Of a stretch of 36,241 nt of DNA, positions 24,974 to 32,310 are shown piece after piece. The notes under the pieces were generated by a model, which did no database searches, had not been told where the DNA came from, and worked only from the letters and a program-made list of their open reading frames with translations. The stretch lies in assembly GCA_021299955.1 (NCBI GenBank), contig JAJTFQ010000020.1:1-36241 (forward strand), written 5' to 3'. Both the position numbers and the translations under genes were made by a program. Position 1 is the first letter of the stretch. Each line of letters begins with the position of its first letter. This DNA comes from Chitinophagaceae bacterium (GTDB taxonomy: Bacteria; Bacteroidota; Bacteroidia; Chitinophagales; Chitinophagaceae).

Positions 24974-26425
24974 TCAGGCCAGGATCCCGGGAATGACCTG
25001 ACCGGCTACATCTGTCAGCCGGTATCTGCGGCCCAAATGTTTGTAGGTCAGTTGTTCGTGATTGATCCCCATCAGATGCTGTATGGTCGCGTGGAAGTCG
25101 TGTACACTGACCGGATCCTTGACGATATTGTAACCAAATTCATCGGTTTCGCCATAGACCATACCGGGTTTGATGCCGCCTCCCGCCATCCAGATGCTGA
25201 AACATTTGGGGTGGTGGTCGCGACCATAGTTATCCTTTCCGAGATTTCCCTGGCAATAATTGGTGCGTCCGAATTCTCCACCCCAGATGACCAGGGTTTC
25301 GTCGAGAAGTCCGCGCTGTTTGAGGTCCTTGACCAGTGCAGCGGAAGCACGGTCCACATCCTGAGCCTGTAAAGGCATTTCTCCGACCAGGTTGCCATGC
25401 TGGTCCCAGCCCTGATGATAAAGCTGTACAAACCGGACACCTGATTCAGACAGCTTCCGCGCCAGCAGGCAGTTGGCAGCATAGGTACCGGGCACCAGGC
25501 ATTCCGGTCCGTACATGCGGATGATATGATCGGCTTCCTTGGAGAGGTCCGTCAATTCCGGCACGGCCGTCTGCATGCGGTAAGACATCTCGTACTGCTG
25601 GATCTTTGATTGGATCTCGGGATCTCCGAATTGTTCGAAGGCCATGGTGTTCAACTTCGACAGCTGATCGAGCATGTCTCGACGGGATGTTCGGTCCTGG
25701 CCTTCGGGATTGTTCAGATACAGGATCGGATCCTCCCCGCTGCTGAATACCACACCCTGGTGGATGCTGTCCAGGAATCCGTTCGTCCACAGTTTGGAGT
25801 AAACACCCTGGCCATTGCCCCGGCCGCGGGAAAGCAGCACGCAATAGGCGGGAAGGTTCCTGTTCTCACTTCCGAGTCCATAGCTCATCCATGCGCCCAT
25901 GCTCGGGCGGTTACCCTGCTGGGCTCCCGTCTGAAAGAAGGTCAGCGCCGGGTCGTGGTTGATGGCTTCTGTGTGGATGGTTTTTATGATGCAGATGTCG
26001 TCTGCGATGGAGGCCATGTGCGGGAACATGGACGAAACCCATGCTCCTGATTGACCATGCTGTTTGAATTCGAATGCGGAACCTACCAGAGGAAATTTCT
26101 CCTGGTTGGCGGTCATACCTGTCAGGCGCTGCCCCATCCGAATGGAGGCAGGCAGATCCTGGCCGATCATCTCATTAAGTTTGGGCTTGTAGTCGAAGGT
26201 TTCCAGCTGCGAAGGGGCTCCGTTCTGAAAAAGATAGATGATGCGTTTGGCCTTCGGTGCAAACTGGGCCACACCAAGGGGCAGGCTTTCCAACTCTTCC
26301 TGTTTACGCCCGAACATGCCGGGGGCGAGCAGAGAACCAAGGGCGATACTGCCAATACCCAAGCCTGCGCGGGTGAGAAAATGCCTGCGGGTATGGTTCA
26401 GTCTGAATTTATTGTATTCACTCAT
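24974..26425 (-). CDS. DUF1501 protein with Tat-type signal
   Basis: A 483-residue exported protein of the DUF1501 family, related in fold to the alkaline phosphatase/sulfatase superfamily. The N-terminus HTRRHFLTRAGLGIGS carries a twin-arginine motif (R13-R14) and a hydrophobic stretch, suggesting export in folded form. Family landmarks: YLFQNGAPSQLETFDYKP, SMFPHMASIADDICIIKTIHTEAINHDPA, GVRFVQLYHQGWDQHGN, VIWGGEFGRTNYCQG, GRDHHPKCFSIWMAGGGIKPG and HDFHATIQHLMGI. The conserved His/Asp residues in these blocks are consistent with a metal site. The activity is not known. It is in the same unit as the DUF1549/DUF1553 cytochrome gene (stop 6 bases from its own start), a pairing common in Planctomycetes and some Bacteroidota. 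Confidence 0.88.
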   Translation of the reverse strand: MSEYNKFRLNHTRRHFLTRAGLGIGSIALGSLLAPGMFGRKQEELESLPLGVAQFAPKAKRIIYLFQNGAPSQLETFDYKPKLNEMIGQDLPASIRMGQRLTGMTANQEKFPLVGSAFEFKQHGQSGAWVSSMFPHMASIADDICIIKTIHTEAINHDPALTFFQTGAQQGNRPSMGAWMSYGLGSENRNLPAYCVLLSRGRGNGQGVYSKLWTNGFLDSIHQGVVFSSGEDPILYLNNPEGQDRTSRRDMLDQLSKLNTMAFEQFGDPEIQSKIQQYEMSYRMQTAVPELTDLSKEADHIIRMYGPECLVPGTYAANCLLARKLSESGVRFVQLYHQGWDQHGNLVGEMPLQAQDVDRASAALVKDLKQRGLLDETLVIWGGEFGRTNYCQGNLGKDNYGRDHHPKCFSIWMAGGGIKPGMVYGETDEFGYNIVKDPVSVHDFHATIQHLMGINHEQLTYKHLGRRYRLTDVAGQVIPGILA

Positions 26426-26431
26426 GTTCGG

Positions 26432-28795
26432 TCAGGATTTTACGGTGGTTTCTTCCAGATTGTACATCATGTGTATGACCTGCATCAGGGCAGCATGCCT
26501 CACGGGATCGAGTCCTTCCACTGCAGGGTATTCTCCGATGCGGATGAATTTCCGCGCTCTTTCACGATCTGCGCCGAATCTCGACAATTCCGCCGCATGA
26601 TATTCCTTCAGTGCACCGCGTTCCTTGTCGGACGGCTTGCGGCAGAGGATCCGTCGGAAAGCCTCTTCGAGGAGCACGTCTTCGGTTTTTCCGGTGGACA
26701 GCAGTCTCCCGGCGAGCACGCGCGATGCTTCCAGCACCTGCGGATCGTTCAGCATCACCAGTGCCTGCAACGGCGTATTGGTGCGTAGCCGGGTCACCTC
26801 GCACTGATCGCGATTACTGGCATCGAAGATCAGCATGGAGGGTGGGGGGGCCGTCCGTTTGATGAAGGTATACATGCCCCTGCGATAGAGCTTTTCGCCA
26901 TGATCCTGCACATACCGGGCAAGCTCACCCCTTCCGGATGTGGTGGATTCCCAGATGTCCCGGGGCTGATAAGGCTTCACACTCGGGCCGCCAATGGTGG
27001 GGATCAGCAGGCCGCTGCTGGCCAGTACATGATCCCGGGTGAGTTCCGCCGTCATGCGCAGTCGCGGTGCATAAGAGTAGAAACGATTGTCGGGATCTTT
27101 TTCCAGTTTTTTACGATCCCTTGTTGCATGTTGCCTGTAAGTGGCGGATGTCACGATCTGGCGCACCAGCCGCTTGATATCCCAGCCATTGTCACGAAAA
27201 TCACTCGCCAGCCAGTCCAGCAGTTCCGGATGTGTTGGCAAATCGCCCTGCATGCCAAAGTCCCCGGCGGTCTTCACCAGGCCCTTGCCAAAGAATTCCT
27301 GCCAGATGCGGTTCACGAAGACCCTGGCTGTCAGCGGATTCCTGCGGTCAAGCAACCATTGGGCCAGCCCGAGTCTGTTTTTCTGGAAGCGGGTGGTATC
27401 AAAAGTCAAGATCGATGCCGGCATACCGATCGGTACAGTATCTGCCGGCTGATCGTATACACCACGATTGAGGACACGCGTCACCCTTGTCAGCGAGCTG
27501 TCCTTCATGACCATGACAGTGACCGGCATAGTGTCCGGTTTATTGATGAAGTTGAGCACGGATCGGACGTCTTCCGTGGAGATCTTCATGTTGGGCGGAT
27601 CTCCGGGAGACGCGAGTCCAATATCTCCCACCAGGCCTTTTTCATTGACCTGGTTGAAAAAGGCGAAGCTGCTGTAATAGTCTTTTTGGGAAATGGGATC
27701 ATATTTGTGATCGTGGCACTTCGAGCATTCCAGGGTCATCGCCAGAAAGGCCTTGCCGAAAGTATTCGTCCTGTCCGAAACATATTCGATGCGGTACTCC
27801 TCATCGATCACACCACCCTCCTGGGTGATCTTGTGATTCCGGTTGAAACCGGTGGCCAGATACTGTTCCTTGGTAGGATTCGGGAGGAGGTCACCCGCCA
27901 GCTGCCAGGTGATGAACTGATCGAACCGGTAGTTCTGGTTAAAGGCGTGGATCACCCAGTCGCGCCAGGGCCACATCGTCCGCAATCCGTCGTCCTGATA
28001 ACCATGGCTGTCTGCATACCTGGCCAGGTCCAGCCAGTGTATGGCCATGCGCTCGCCATAGTGCCTGTCTGCCAGTAGTCGGTCCACGGCTTTTTCGTAA
28101 GCCTGTTCACTGCCATCCTTCAGAAAGTCATCCTGACTTTTCACATCCGGCGGGAGCCCGGTGAGGTCTATGGAAACCCGACGCAACAAGGTCTCCCGAT
28201 CGGCCTCTTCATTTGGTTCCAATCCCTTTTCACGTAGTTTGGCGAGAATGAAATGATCTATTTCATTTTGTACCCACTTCTTTTCTCCGGCAAGGGGTAT
28301 TTCGGGTTTTTCGGGAGGAATGAAAGCCCAGTGTTTTTTATACTCTGCACCCTGCCTGATCCACTTCTCTATGATCTTGACCTCGAGGGGACTGAGCTTC
28401 AGATTGGATGAAGGGGGGGGCATCAGCAACGACGTGTCCGAGGTGGTGATGCGGTGGTACAATTCAGAATTTCCGGGATCCCCTTTGACGATGATATATC
28501 TGGAAGGGTCATCCTTCAATGCGGCAAACGCAGATTCTTCCAAGTCCAATCGCAATCCCGCTTCCCGCTTATTGGCGTCCGGACCATGACACTTGAAGCA
28601 TCTGTCGGACAAGATGGGCCTGACATGGAAATTGAAGTCTACCCGGTCCGGGATGGCTGTTCCGGCTTCCGTGCCGGTTGGACTGCACCTGATCAGCAAC
28701 AGTGGAGTCATGAGCAGGCCCGTGGTCAGAAAAGGAAGCATGCGCCGCCAACGGAACCGCGGTCCTTTTAAGGCTGAATATGACAAACGTTTCAT
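26432..28795 (-). CDS. PSCyt1/DUF1549/DUF1553 cytochrome-type protein
   Basis: A 787-residue exported protein with the layout cytochrome domain, DUF1549, DUF1553. The N-terminus has a hydrophobic segment ending in LLLIRC, a possible lipobox (C37), though Arg at -1 is unusual. The first heme motif is CFKCH (66-70), with FNFHVRPILSDR before it. DUF1549 contains RRVSIDLTGLPP, RMAIHWLDLARYADSHGYQ and a second CxxCH, CSKCHDHKYDPI (from residue 357). DUF1553 has NPLTARVFVNRIWQEFFGKGLV, GDLPTHPELLDWLA and LQALVMLNDPQ. The function is unknown; such proteins cluster with DUF1501 and often with glycan-degrading genes. It is the promoter-proximal gene of the three-gene minus-strand unit. Confidence 0.88.
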   Translation of the reverse strand: MKRLSYSALKGPRFRWRRMLPFLTTGLLMTPLLLIRCSPTGTEAGTAIPDRVDFNFHVRPILSDRCFKCHGPDANKREAGLRLDLEESAFAALKDDPSRYIIVKGDPGNSELYHRITTSDTSLLMPPPSSNLKLSPLEVKIIEKWIRQGAEYKKHWAFIPPEKPEIPLAGEKKWVQNEIDHFILAKLREKGLEPNEEADRETLLRRVSIDLTGLPPDVKSQDDFLKDGSEQAYEKAVDRLLADRHYGERMAIHWLDLARYADSHGYQDDGLRTMWPWRDWVIHAFNQNYRFDQFITWQLAGDLLPNPTKEQYLATGFNRNHKITQEGGVIDEEYRIEYVSDRTNTFGKAFLAMTLECSKCHDHKYDPISQKDYYSSFAFFNQVNEKGLVGDIGLASPGDPPNMKISTEDVRSVLNFINKPDTMPVTVMVMKDSSLTRVTRVLNRGVYDQPADTVPIGMPASILTFDTTRFQKNRLGLAQWLLDRRNPLTARVFVNRIWQEFFGKGLVKTAGDFGMQGDLPTHPELLDWLASDFRDNGWDIKRLVRQIVTSATYRQHATRDRKKLEKDPDNRFYSYAPRLRMTAELTRDHVLASSGLLIPTIGGPSVKPYQPRDIWESTTSGRGELARYVQDHGEKLYRRGMYTFIKRTAPPPSMLIFDASNRDQCEVTRLRTNTPLQALVMLNDPQVLEASRVLAGRLLSTGKTEDVLLEEAFRRILCRKPSDKERGALKEYHAAELSRFGADRERARKFIRIGEYPAVEGLDPVRHAALMQVIHMMYNLEETTVKS

Positions 28796-28800
28796 GGCTT

Positions 28801-28831
28801 CAAATTAACGATTTAGTATGACATTCTCAAT
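28801..28831 (-). promoter_or_regulatory. Near-consensus promoter for the cytochrome/DUF1501 cluster
   Basis: On the minus strand ATTG (28831-28828), 19 bases, then TTAATTTG (28808-28801) resembles TTTG-N19/20-TAnnTTTG, with one mismatch in each element. The ATG is only five bases further on, so the transcript would be nearly leaderless. This is tentative. Confidence 0.35.
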
Positions 28832-28857
28832 TTAACCCACCACAGAACCATCATGAT

Positions 28858-28877
28858 GACATGAACATGTCTGTTCA
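28858..28877. promoter_or_regulatory. Two overlapping palindromes in a divergent intergenic region (possible operator)
   Basis: GACATG-AA-CATGTC (28858-28871) and TGAACA-TGTC-TGTTCA (28862-28877) are each perfect inverted repeats with 6-base arms and share most of their bases. They lie between the cytochrome cluster and the His-rich protein gene, about 27 bases upstream of the proposed -33 of the cluster. No specific regulator can be named. Confidence 0.4.
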
Positions 28878-28995
28878 ATATATGACGAGAAGCATGGCTC
28901 TAAATGATGGAGGTTGGCCTTTTGACCCCGCCGATATGTTCATCTTGTGGAGGATAATGGTAAGATCAACCTTTTAAACGCTAAAAATACAGGCC

Positions 28996-29409
28996 ATGGT
29001 CATTTCAGTCAACCACAGCATTGGACAGGATTGCCAGCATTGGATCGATGCACTGCGTGCAGAACGCGGACTGCTCACCGGACACAGGAGCCATCTTCAG
29101 GAACTGGTGGAAAAGGGAAGCATACCACATACTGAATTGCCGGCCGTTGATCATTTCGACAATCAGTTCGAGATCCAGTTGTCAAATGTCAATCACCTCA
29201 AACATGCGATCAAGGATCATATTCATTCCGTCAATACCACACCGGCCGGGCAATTATCCGCTCCGCATCTGATCGTATACGAAAGTCTTTCGGATCAGTT
29301 CTTGGCGCTATCCGCTGCTATTGAGCGATTGATGCAAGAATTTACAGATTTCTGTGAGGCGATACAATCAGGTAAACAAAACCCGTCGATCTCATTTCAG
29401 GGCTCATGA
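28996..29409 (+). CDS. Small helical, His-rich protein of unknown function
   Basis: A 137-residue soluble, mostly helical protein without signal peptide. Eleven histidines lie in the first 91 residues (H7, H15, H30, H33, H45, H53, H67, H70, H75, H77, H91), several spaced as on helix faces (HLKHAIKDHIH). The pattern suggests a helical bundle, possibly metal binding, in the manner of hemerythrin-like or four-helix proteins, but no family motif is matched. A heptad-like region follows near residues 95-125. The gene stands alone between the divergent cytochrome cluster and the convergent bestrophin gene, whose 3' end it overlaps by 6 bases. Homology is not recognised; the frame is judged real from length, composition and gene spacing. 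Confidence 0.6.
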   Translation: MVISVNHSIGQDCQHWIDALRAERGLLTGHRSHLQELVEKGSIPHTELPAVDHFDNQFEIQLSNVNHLKHAIKDHIHSVNTTPAGQLSAPHLIVYESLSDQFLALSAAIERLMQEFTDFCEAIQSGKQNPSISFQGS

Positions 29410-30285
29410 AAAGATCTCTGCAACGGTTGACTGAATGCCCGTAGCGATACGCTCCAGCGGCAGGTCGTTATTGTCCGTACCGAAGGGATCCTCGATCTCT
29501 TCGGCGATGATCTCGATGCTGGTCAGTACATAAAAGACGAAGATCACGACCGGGATGACATAATAGCCCAGGGAAAAGACGAAACCCATGGGCATGGTCA
29601 TCACATAAAAGAAGATGAATTTCTTGATGAAGATGGAGTAGGAGAGCGGTATCGGCGTATTCCTGATGCGTTCACAGGCGCCACAGATGTCTGTGAATGC
29701 CTGCACTTCCGTGATCAGGGTCTGCAGTACGTGTCCGTCTATCCGGCCGGTATCATGCAATCGGTACACTTCGGCGGCAATGAGCGTGGCGATCTTGTTG
29801 GGTTGATGCGCTGCGGTTTCCCATCCGGCGATCTCGGGATGTGGCAGTTCGTCGAGATCCAGCCGAAGCCGTTCTGAGAGCAGGTGCGAGCGCAGGGCAC
29901 GGGCATACATCGGGATCACCCTTGCAAAGAAGGCAAGCTGTTCTTCGTCCCGATGTCCGATGGCTGCCCTCAACTTGATCGCCAGGTTGCGGCTGCTATT
30001 CACAAGTGCCCCCCATTGACGCCGACCTTCCCACCATCGTTCATAGGCGGTGTTCGTACGAAAGACCAGCAACATTGAAATGACGAAGCCCAACAGACTA
30101 TGCAGGATGGTGAGATTCTTGAGGCTGTCCCTCGTACCGGCCCTTACCCAATTCAGTTCTGCAAATGCGATGAGCCATGCATAGACGCCGATGGCGATCA
30201 TCATCGGAAATAGACGTCTGACCGTATCCGAGCGATGTACCCTGAAGATGAAGGTGAACCATTCCTTGGGATTGTATGCGATCAA
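29404..30285 (-). CDS. Bestrophin family ion channel (UPF0187)
   Basis: A 293-residue membrane protein of the bestrophin/RFP-TM family; bacterial members form pentameric channels, conducting anions or cations depending on the homologue. Seen: LHSLLGFVISMLLVFRTNTAYERWWEGRRQWG (about 43-74; the FRTN-AY-RWWEGR block is the hallmark), SRNLAIKLRA, a middle helical region, YYVIPVVIFVFYVLTSIEIIAEEIEDPFGTDNNDLPLE near the C-terminus (the conserved ExxEDPFG segment). It starts with NPKEWFTFIFRVHRSDT. The length is typical of bacterial homologues. It is divergent from pckG with 174 bases between the start codons. The ion selectivity cannot be read from sequence. Confidence 0.9.
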   Translation of the reverse strand: MIAYNPKEWFTFIFRVHRSDTVRRLFPMMIAIGVYAWLIAFAELNWVRAGTRDSLKNLTILHSLLGFVISMLLVFRTNTAYERWWEGRRQWGALVNSSRNLAIKLRAAIGHRDEEQLAFFARVIPMYARALRSHLLSERLRLDLDELPHPEIAGWETAAHQPNKIATLIAAEVYRLHDTGRIDGHVLQTLITEVQAFTDICGACERIRNTPIPLSYSIFIKKFIFFYVMTMPMGFVFSLGYYVIPVVIFVFYVLTSIEIIAEEIEDPFGTDNNDLPLERIATGIQSTVAEIFS

Positions 30286-30368
30286 GGGACAAACTTTTCC
30301 TGTAAAAATAGCGTTTTGTATGCCATACGATTGCCTTTTACCCGTTACCGATCAAAGTCTTCGGCTCT

Positions 30369-30413
30369 CATGACACATGTCATGCGCCCGAATGTGGCCG
30401 CCGCATACATTCG
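30369..30413. promoter_or_regulatory. Two inverted repeats upstream of pckG
   Basis: CATGACA-CA-TGTCATG (30369-30384) is a perfect 16-base palindrome with a 2-base centre. Five bases later comes CGAATGT (30389-30395) / ACATTCG (30407-30413) with an 11-base spacer. Both lie in the divergent region between the bestrophin and pckG genes, 47-91 bases before the pckG ATG. They could be operator sites or form an RNA hairpin in the leader. Confidence 0.4.
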
Positions 30414-30459
30414 CAGGCCTTTGAAAAAAGAATAACGGGCGGTTATAAACCAATGACAT

Positions 30460-32301
30460 ATGAAATACAGCGATTCTGATGTTCGGCACAGTGACCTTCT
30501 TAAGTTCGTGGAGGAGATGAAGGGCGTTTGTACGCCGGATGATGTTTACTGGTGCGATGGTTCTCCGGAAGAATACCGCGACCTTTGCGACCAGCTTGTT
30601 GACAAGGGAACTTTCATCCGCCTCCATCCTGAAAAATGGCCTAATTCCTTTGCCGCTTTTTCTGACCCCAGCGACGTGGCGCGGGTAGAGGACAGGACCT
30701 ATATCTGCAGTCGGCGAAAGGAGGATGCAGGACCCACCAACAACTGGGTCGATCCACGCGAGATGAAGGCTCATCTGAAAGAGATGTTCAGGGGCAGCAT
30801 GCGCGGGCGCACCATGTATGTGATCCCTTTTTGTATGGGTCCCATCGGTTCTCCGATCTCCAAGATCGGGGTTCAGATCACAGACTCCGCCTATGTAGTG
30901 GTCAACATGCACATCATGACCCGCATGGGGAAGGCGGTCATCAATGCACTGGGAACGGACGGCGACTATATCAAGTGCCTGCATTCCGTCGGTGCTCCGC
31001 TGGAGCCGGGGCAGGCAGATGTTCCCTGGCCCTGTAATCCCACGACCAAATACATCGTGCATTATCCGGAGGACAGGTCCATCGCCTCTTATGGATCAGG
31101 CTATGGTGGCAACGCGCTCCTGGGTAAGAAATGCCTTGCCCTGCGCATCGCATCGGTCATGGCCAAGGAAGAAGGCTGGTTGGCCGAACACATGCTCATC
31201 CTGGGGGTGGAAGATCCCAAGGGACGCAAGACCTACGTGGCGGCCGCCTTCCCGAGTGCCTGCGGAAAGACCAATTTTGCGATGCTGATCCCACCGCGTG
31301 AGATCGAAGGATGGAAGGTGACCACCGTGGGCGATGATATCGCCTGGATCAAGCCGGGCAAGGATGGGAGGTTGTACGCCATCAACCCGGAGTACGGATA
31401 TTTCGGCGTGGCACCGGGCACGAACATGAAAACCAATCCCAACGCTATGCAAGCCTTGTCGCGCAACGCGATCTTCACGAACGTGGGCGTGACCGATGAT
31501 GGTGATATCTGGTGGGAAGGCATGAGTAAGGAGCCGCCGGCCGCCATACGAAACTGGCAGGGGCAACGGCACGACCCGTCCAGCGGCAAGCCCGTGGCCC
31601 ATCCCAATGCCCGCTTCACTGCACCGGCAGCGCAGTGTCCGAGTATTGATCCGGATTGGGAAAAGCCCTCCGGAGTACCCATCAGTGCTTTTATATTCGG
31701 AGGTCGCCGCAGTTCGACCATTCCGCTGGTGTATCAGGCATTCAACTGGAATTACGGGGTATATATGGCCTCTACCATGGGCTCAGAAACCACTGCCGCC
31801 GCCTTCGGAGAGATCGGGAAGGTGCGACGGGATCCCTTTGCCATGCTGCCATTCTGCGGATATCACATGGCTGACTATTTCAACCACTGGCTGCAGTTTG
31901 GTCGCAACCTGTCCCGGGCCCCGCGTATATTCGGTGTCAACTGGTTTCGGAAAGACGAAAACGGCCAATTCCTCTGGCCGGGATTCGGCGACAACATGCG
32001 CATCCTGAAATGGATCGTGGAACGGTCGCGTGGTGAAGCAAATGCCATTGAAAGTCCTATCGGGTGGATGCCCCGTTATGAAGATATCGACTGGTCGGGA
32101 TCCTCCTATCAGGACGAAGATTATGAACGGATCATGGAAGTGGACCGGGAGGCCTGGAAGACAGAGATCATGGCCCATGAGGAGCTGTTCGCCCGCATGT
32201 ACGATCGATTGCCTAAGGAGTACTTCTTCATGCGGGAATTGCTCCTATCTTCGCTTTGGAGATCTCCGGAACATTGGTATCTGGAGGCTGAAACACATTG
32301 A
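30460..32301 (+). CDS. pckG: Phosphoenolpyruvate carboxykinase (GTP)
   Basis: PckG converts oxaloacetate plus GTP to phosphoenolpyruvate, CO2 and GDP, the entry step of gluconeogenesis. The 613-residue length is right for the GTP family and differs from ATP-type PckA. Landmarks: [53 protein letters not shown], the active-site loop [12 protein letters not shown] (C268, K270, T271, the hyper-reactive Cys and P-loop), [10 protein letters not shown] with metal-binding Asp, [37 protein letters not shown], and [15 protein letters not shown]. It has a palindrome-bearing upstream region and is followed 9 bases later by a pullulanase gene, so the two are probably co-transcribed. Confidence 0.97.
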   Translation: MKYSDSDVRHSDLLKFVEEMKGVCTPDDVYWCDGSPEEYRDLCDQLVDKGTFIRLHPEKWPNSFAAFSDPSDVARVEDRTYICSRRKEDAGPTNNWVDPREMKAHLKEMFRGSMRGRTMYVIPFCMGPIGSPISKIGVQITDSAYVVVNMHIMTRMGKAVINALGTDGDYIKCLHSVGAPLEPGQADVPWPCNPTTKYIVHYPEDRSIASYGSGYGGNALLGKKCLALRIASVMAKEEGWLAEHMLILGVEDPKGRKTYVAAAFPSACGKTNFAMLIPPREIEGWKVTTVGDDIAWIKPGKDGRLYAINPEYGYFGVAPGTNMKTNPNAMQALSRNAIFTNVGVTDDGDIWWEGMSKEPPAAIRNWQGQRHDPSSGKPVAHPNARFTAPAAQCPSIDPDWEKPSGVPISAFIFGGRRSSTIPLVYQAFNWNYGVYMASTMGSETTAAAFGEIGKVRRDPFAMLPFCGYHMADYFNHWLQFGRNLSRAPRIFGVNWFRKDENGQFLWPGFGDNMRILKWIVERSRGEANAIESPIGWMPRYEDIDWSGSSYQDEDYERIMEVDREAWKTEIMAHEELFARMYDRLPKEYFFMRELLLSSLWRSPEHWYLEAETH

Positions 32302-32310
32302 TGCAAAGCC

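Noticed and set aside
26900-28078. Long plus-strand open frame (392 codons) antisense to the DUF1549/DUF1553 gene
   Set aside because: The minus-strand gene has clear family motifs throughout; the antisense translation is His/Gly/Val-rich without any domain and is a mirror of codon bias.
28862-28877. LexA-type SOS box reading of GAAC-N6-GTTC
   Set aside because: Known boxes use GAAC-N4-GTTC (Firmicutes) or GAAC-N7-GTTC spacing (alphaproteobacteria); N6 does not match, and the neighbouring genes are not repair genes.
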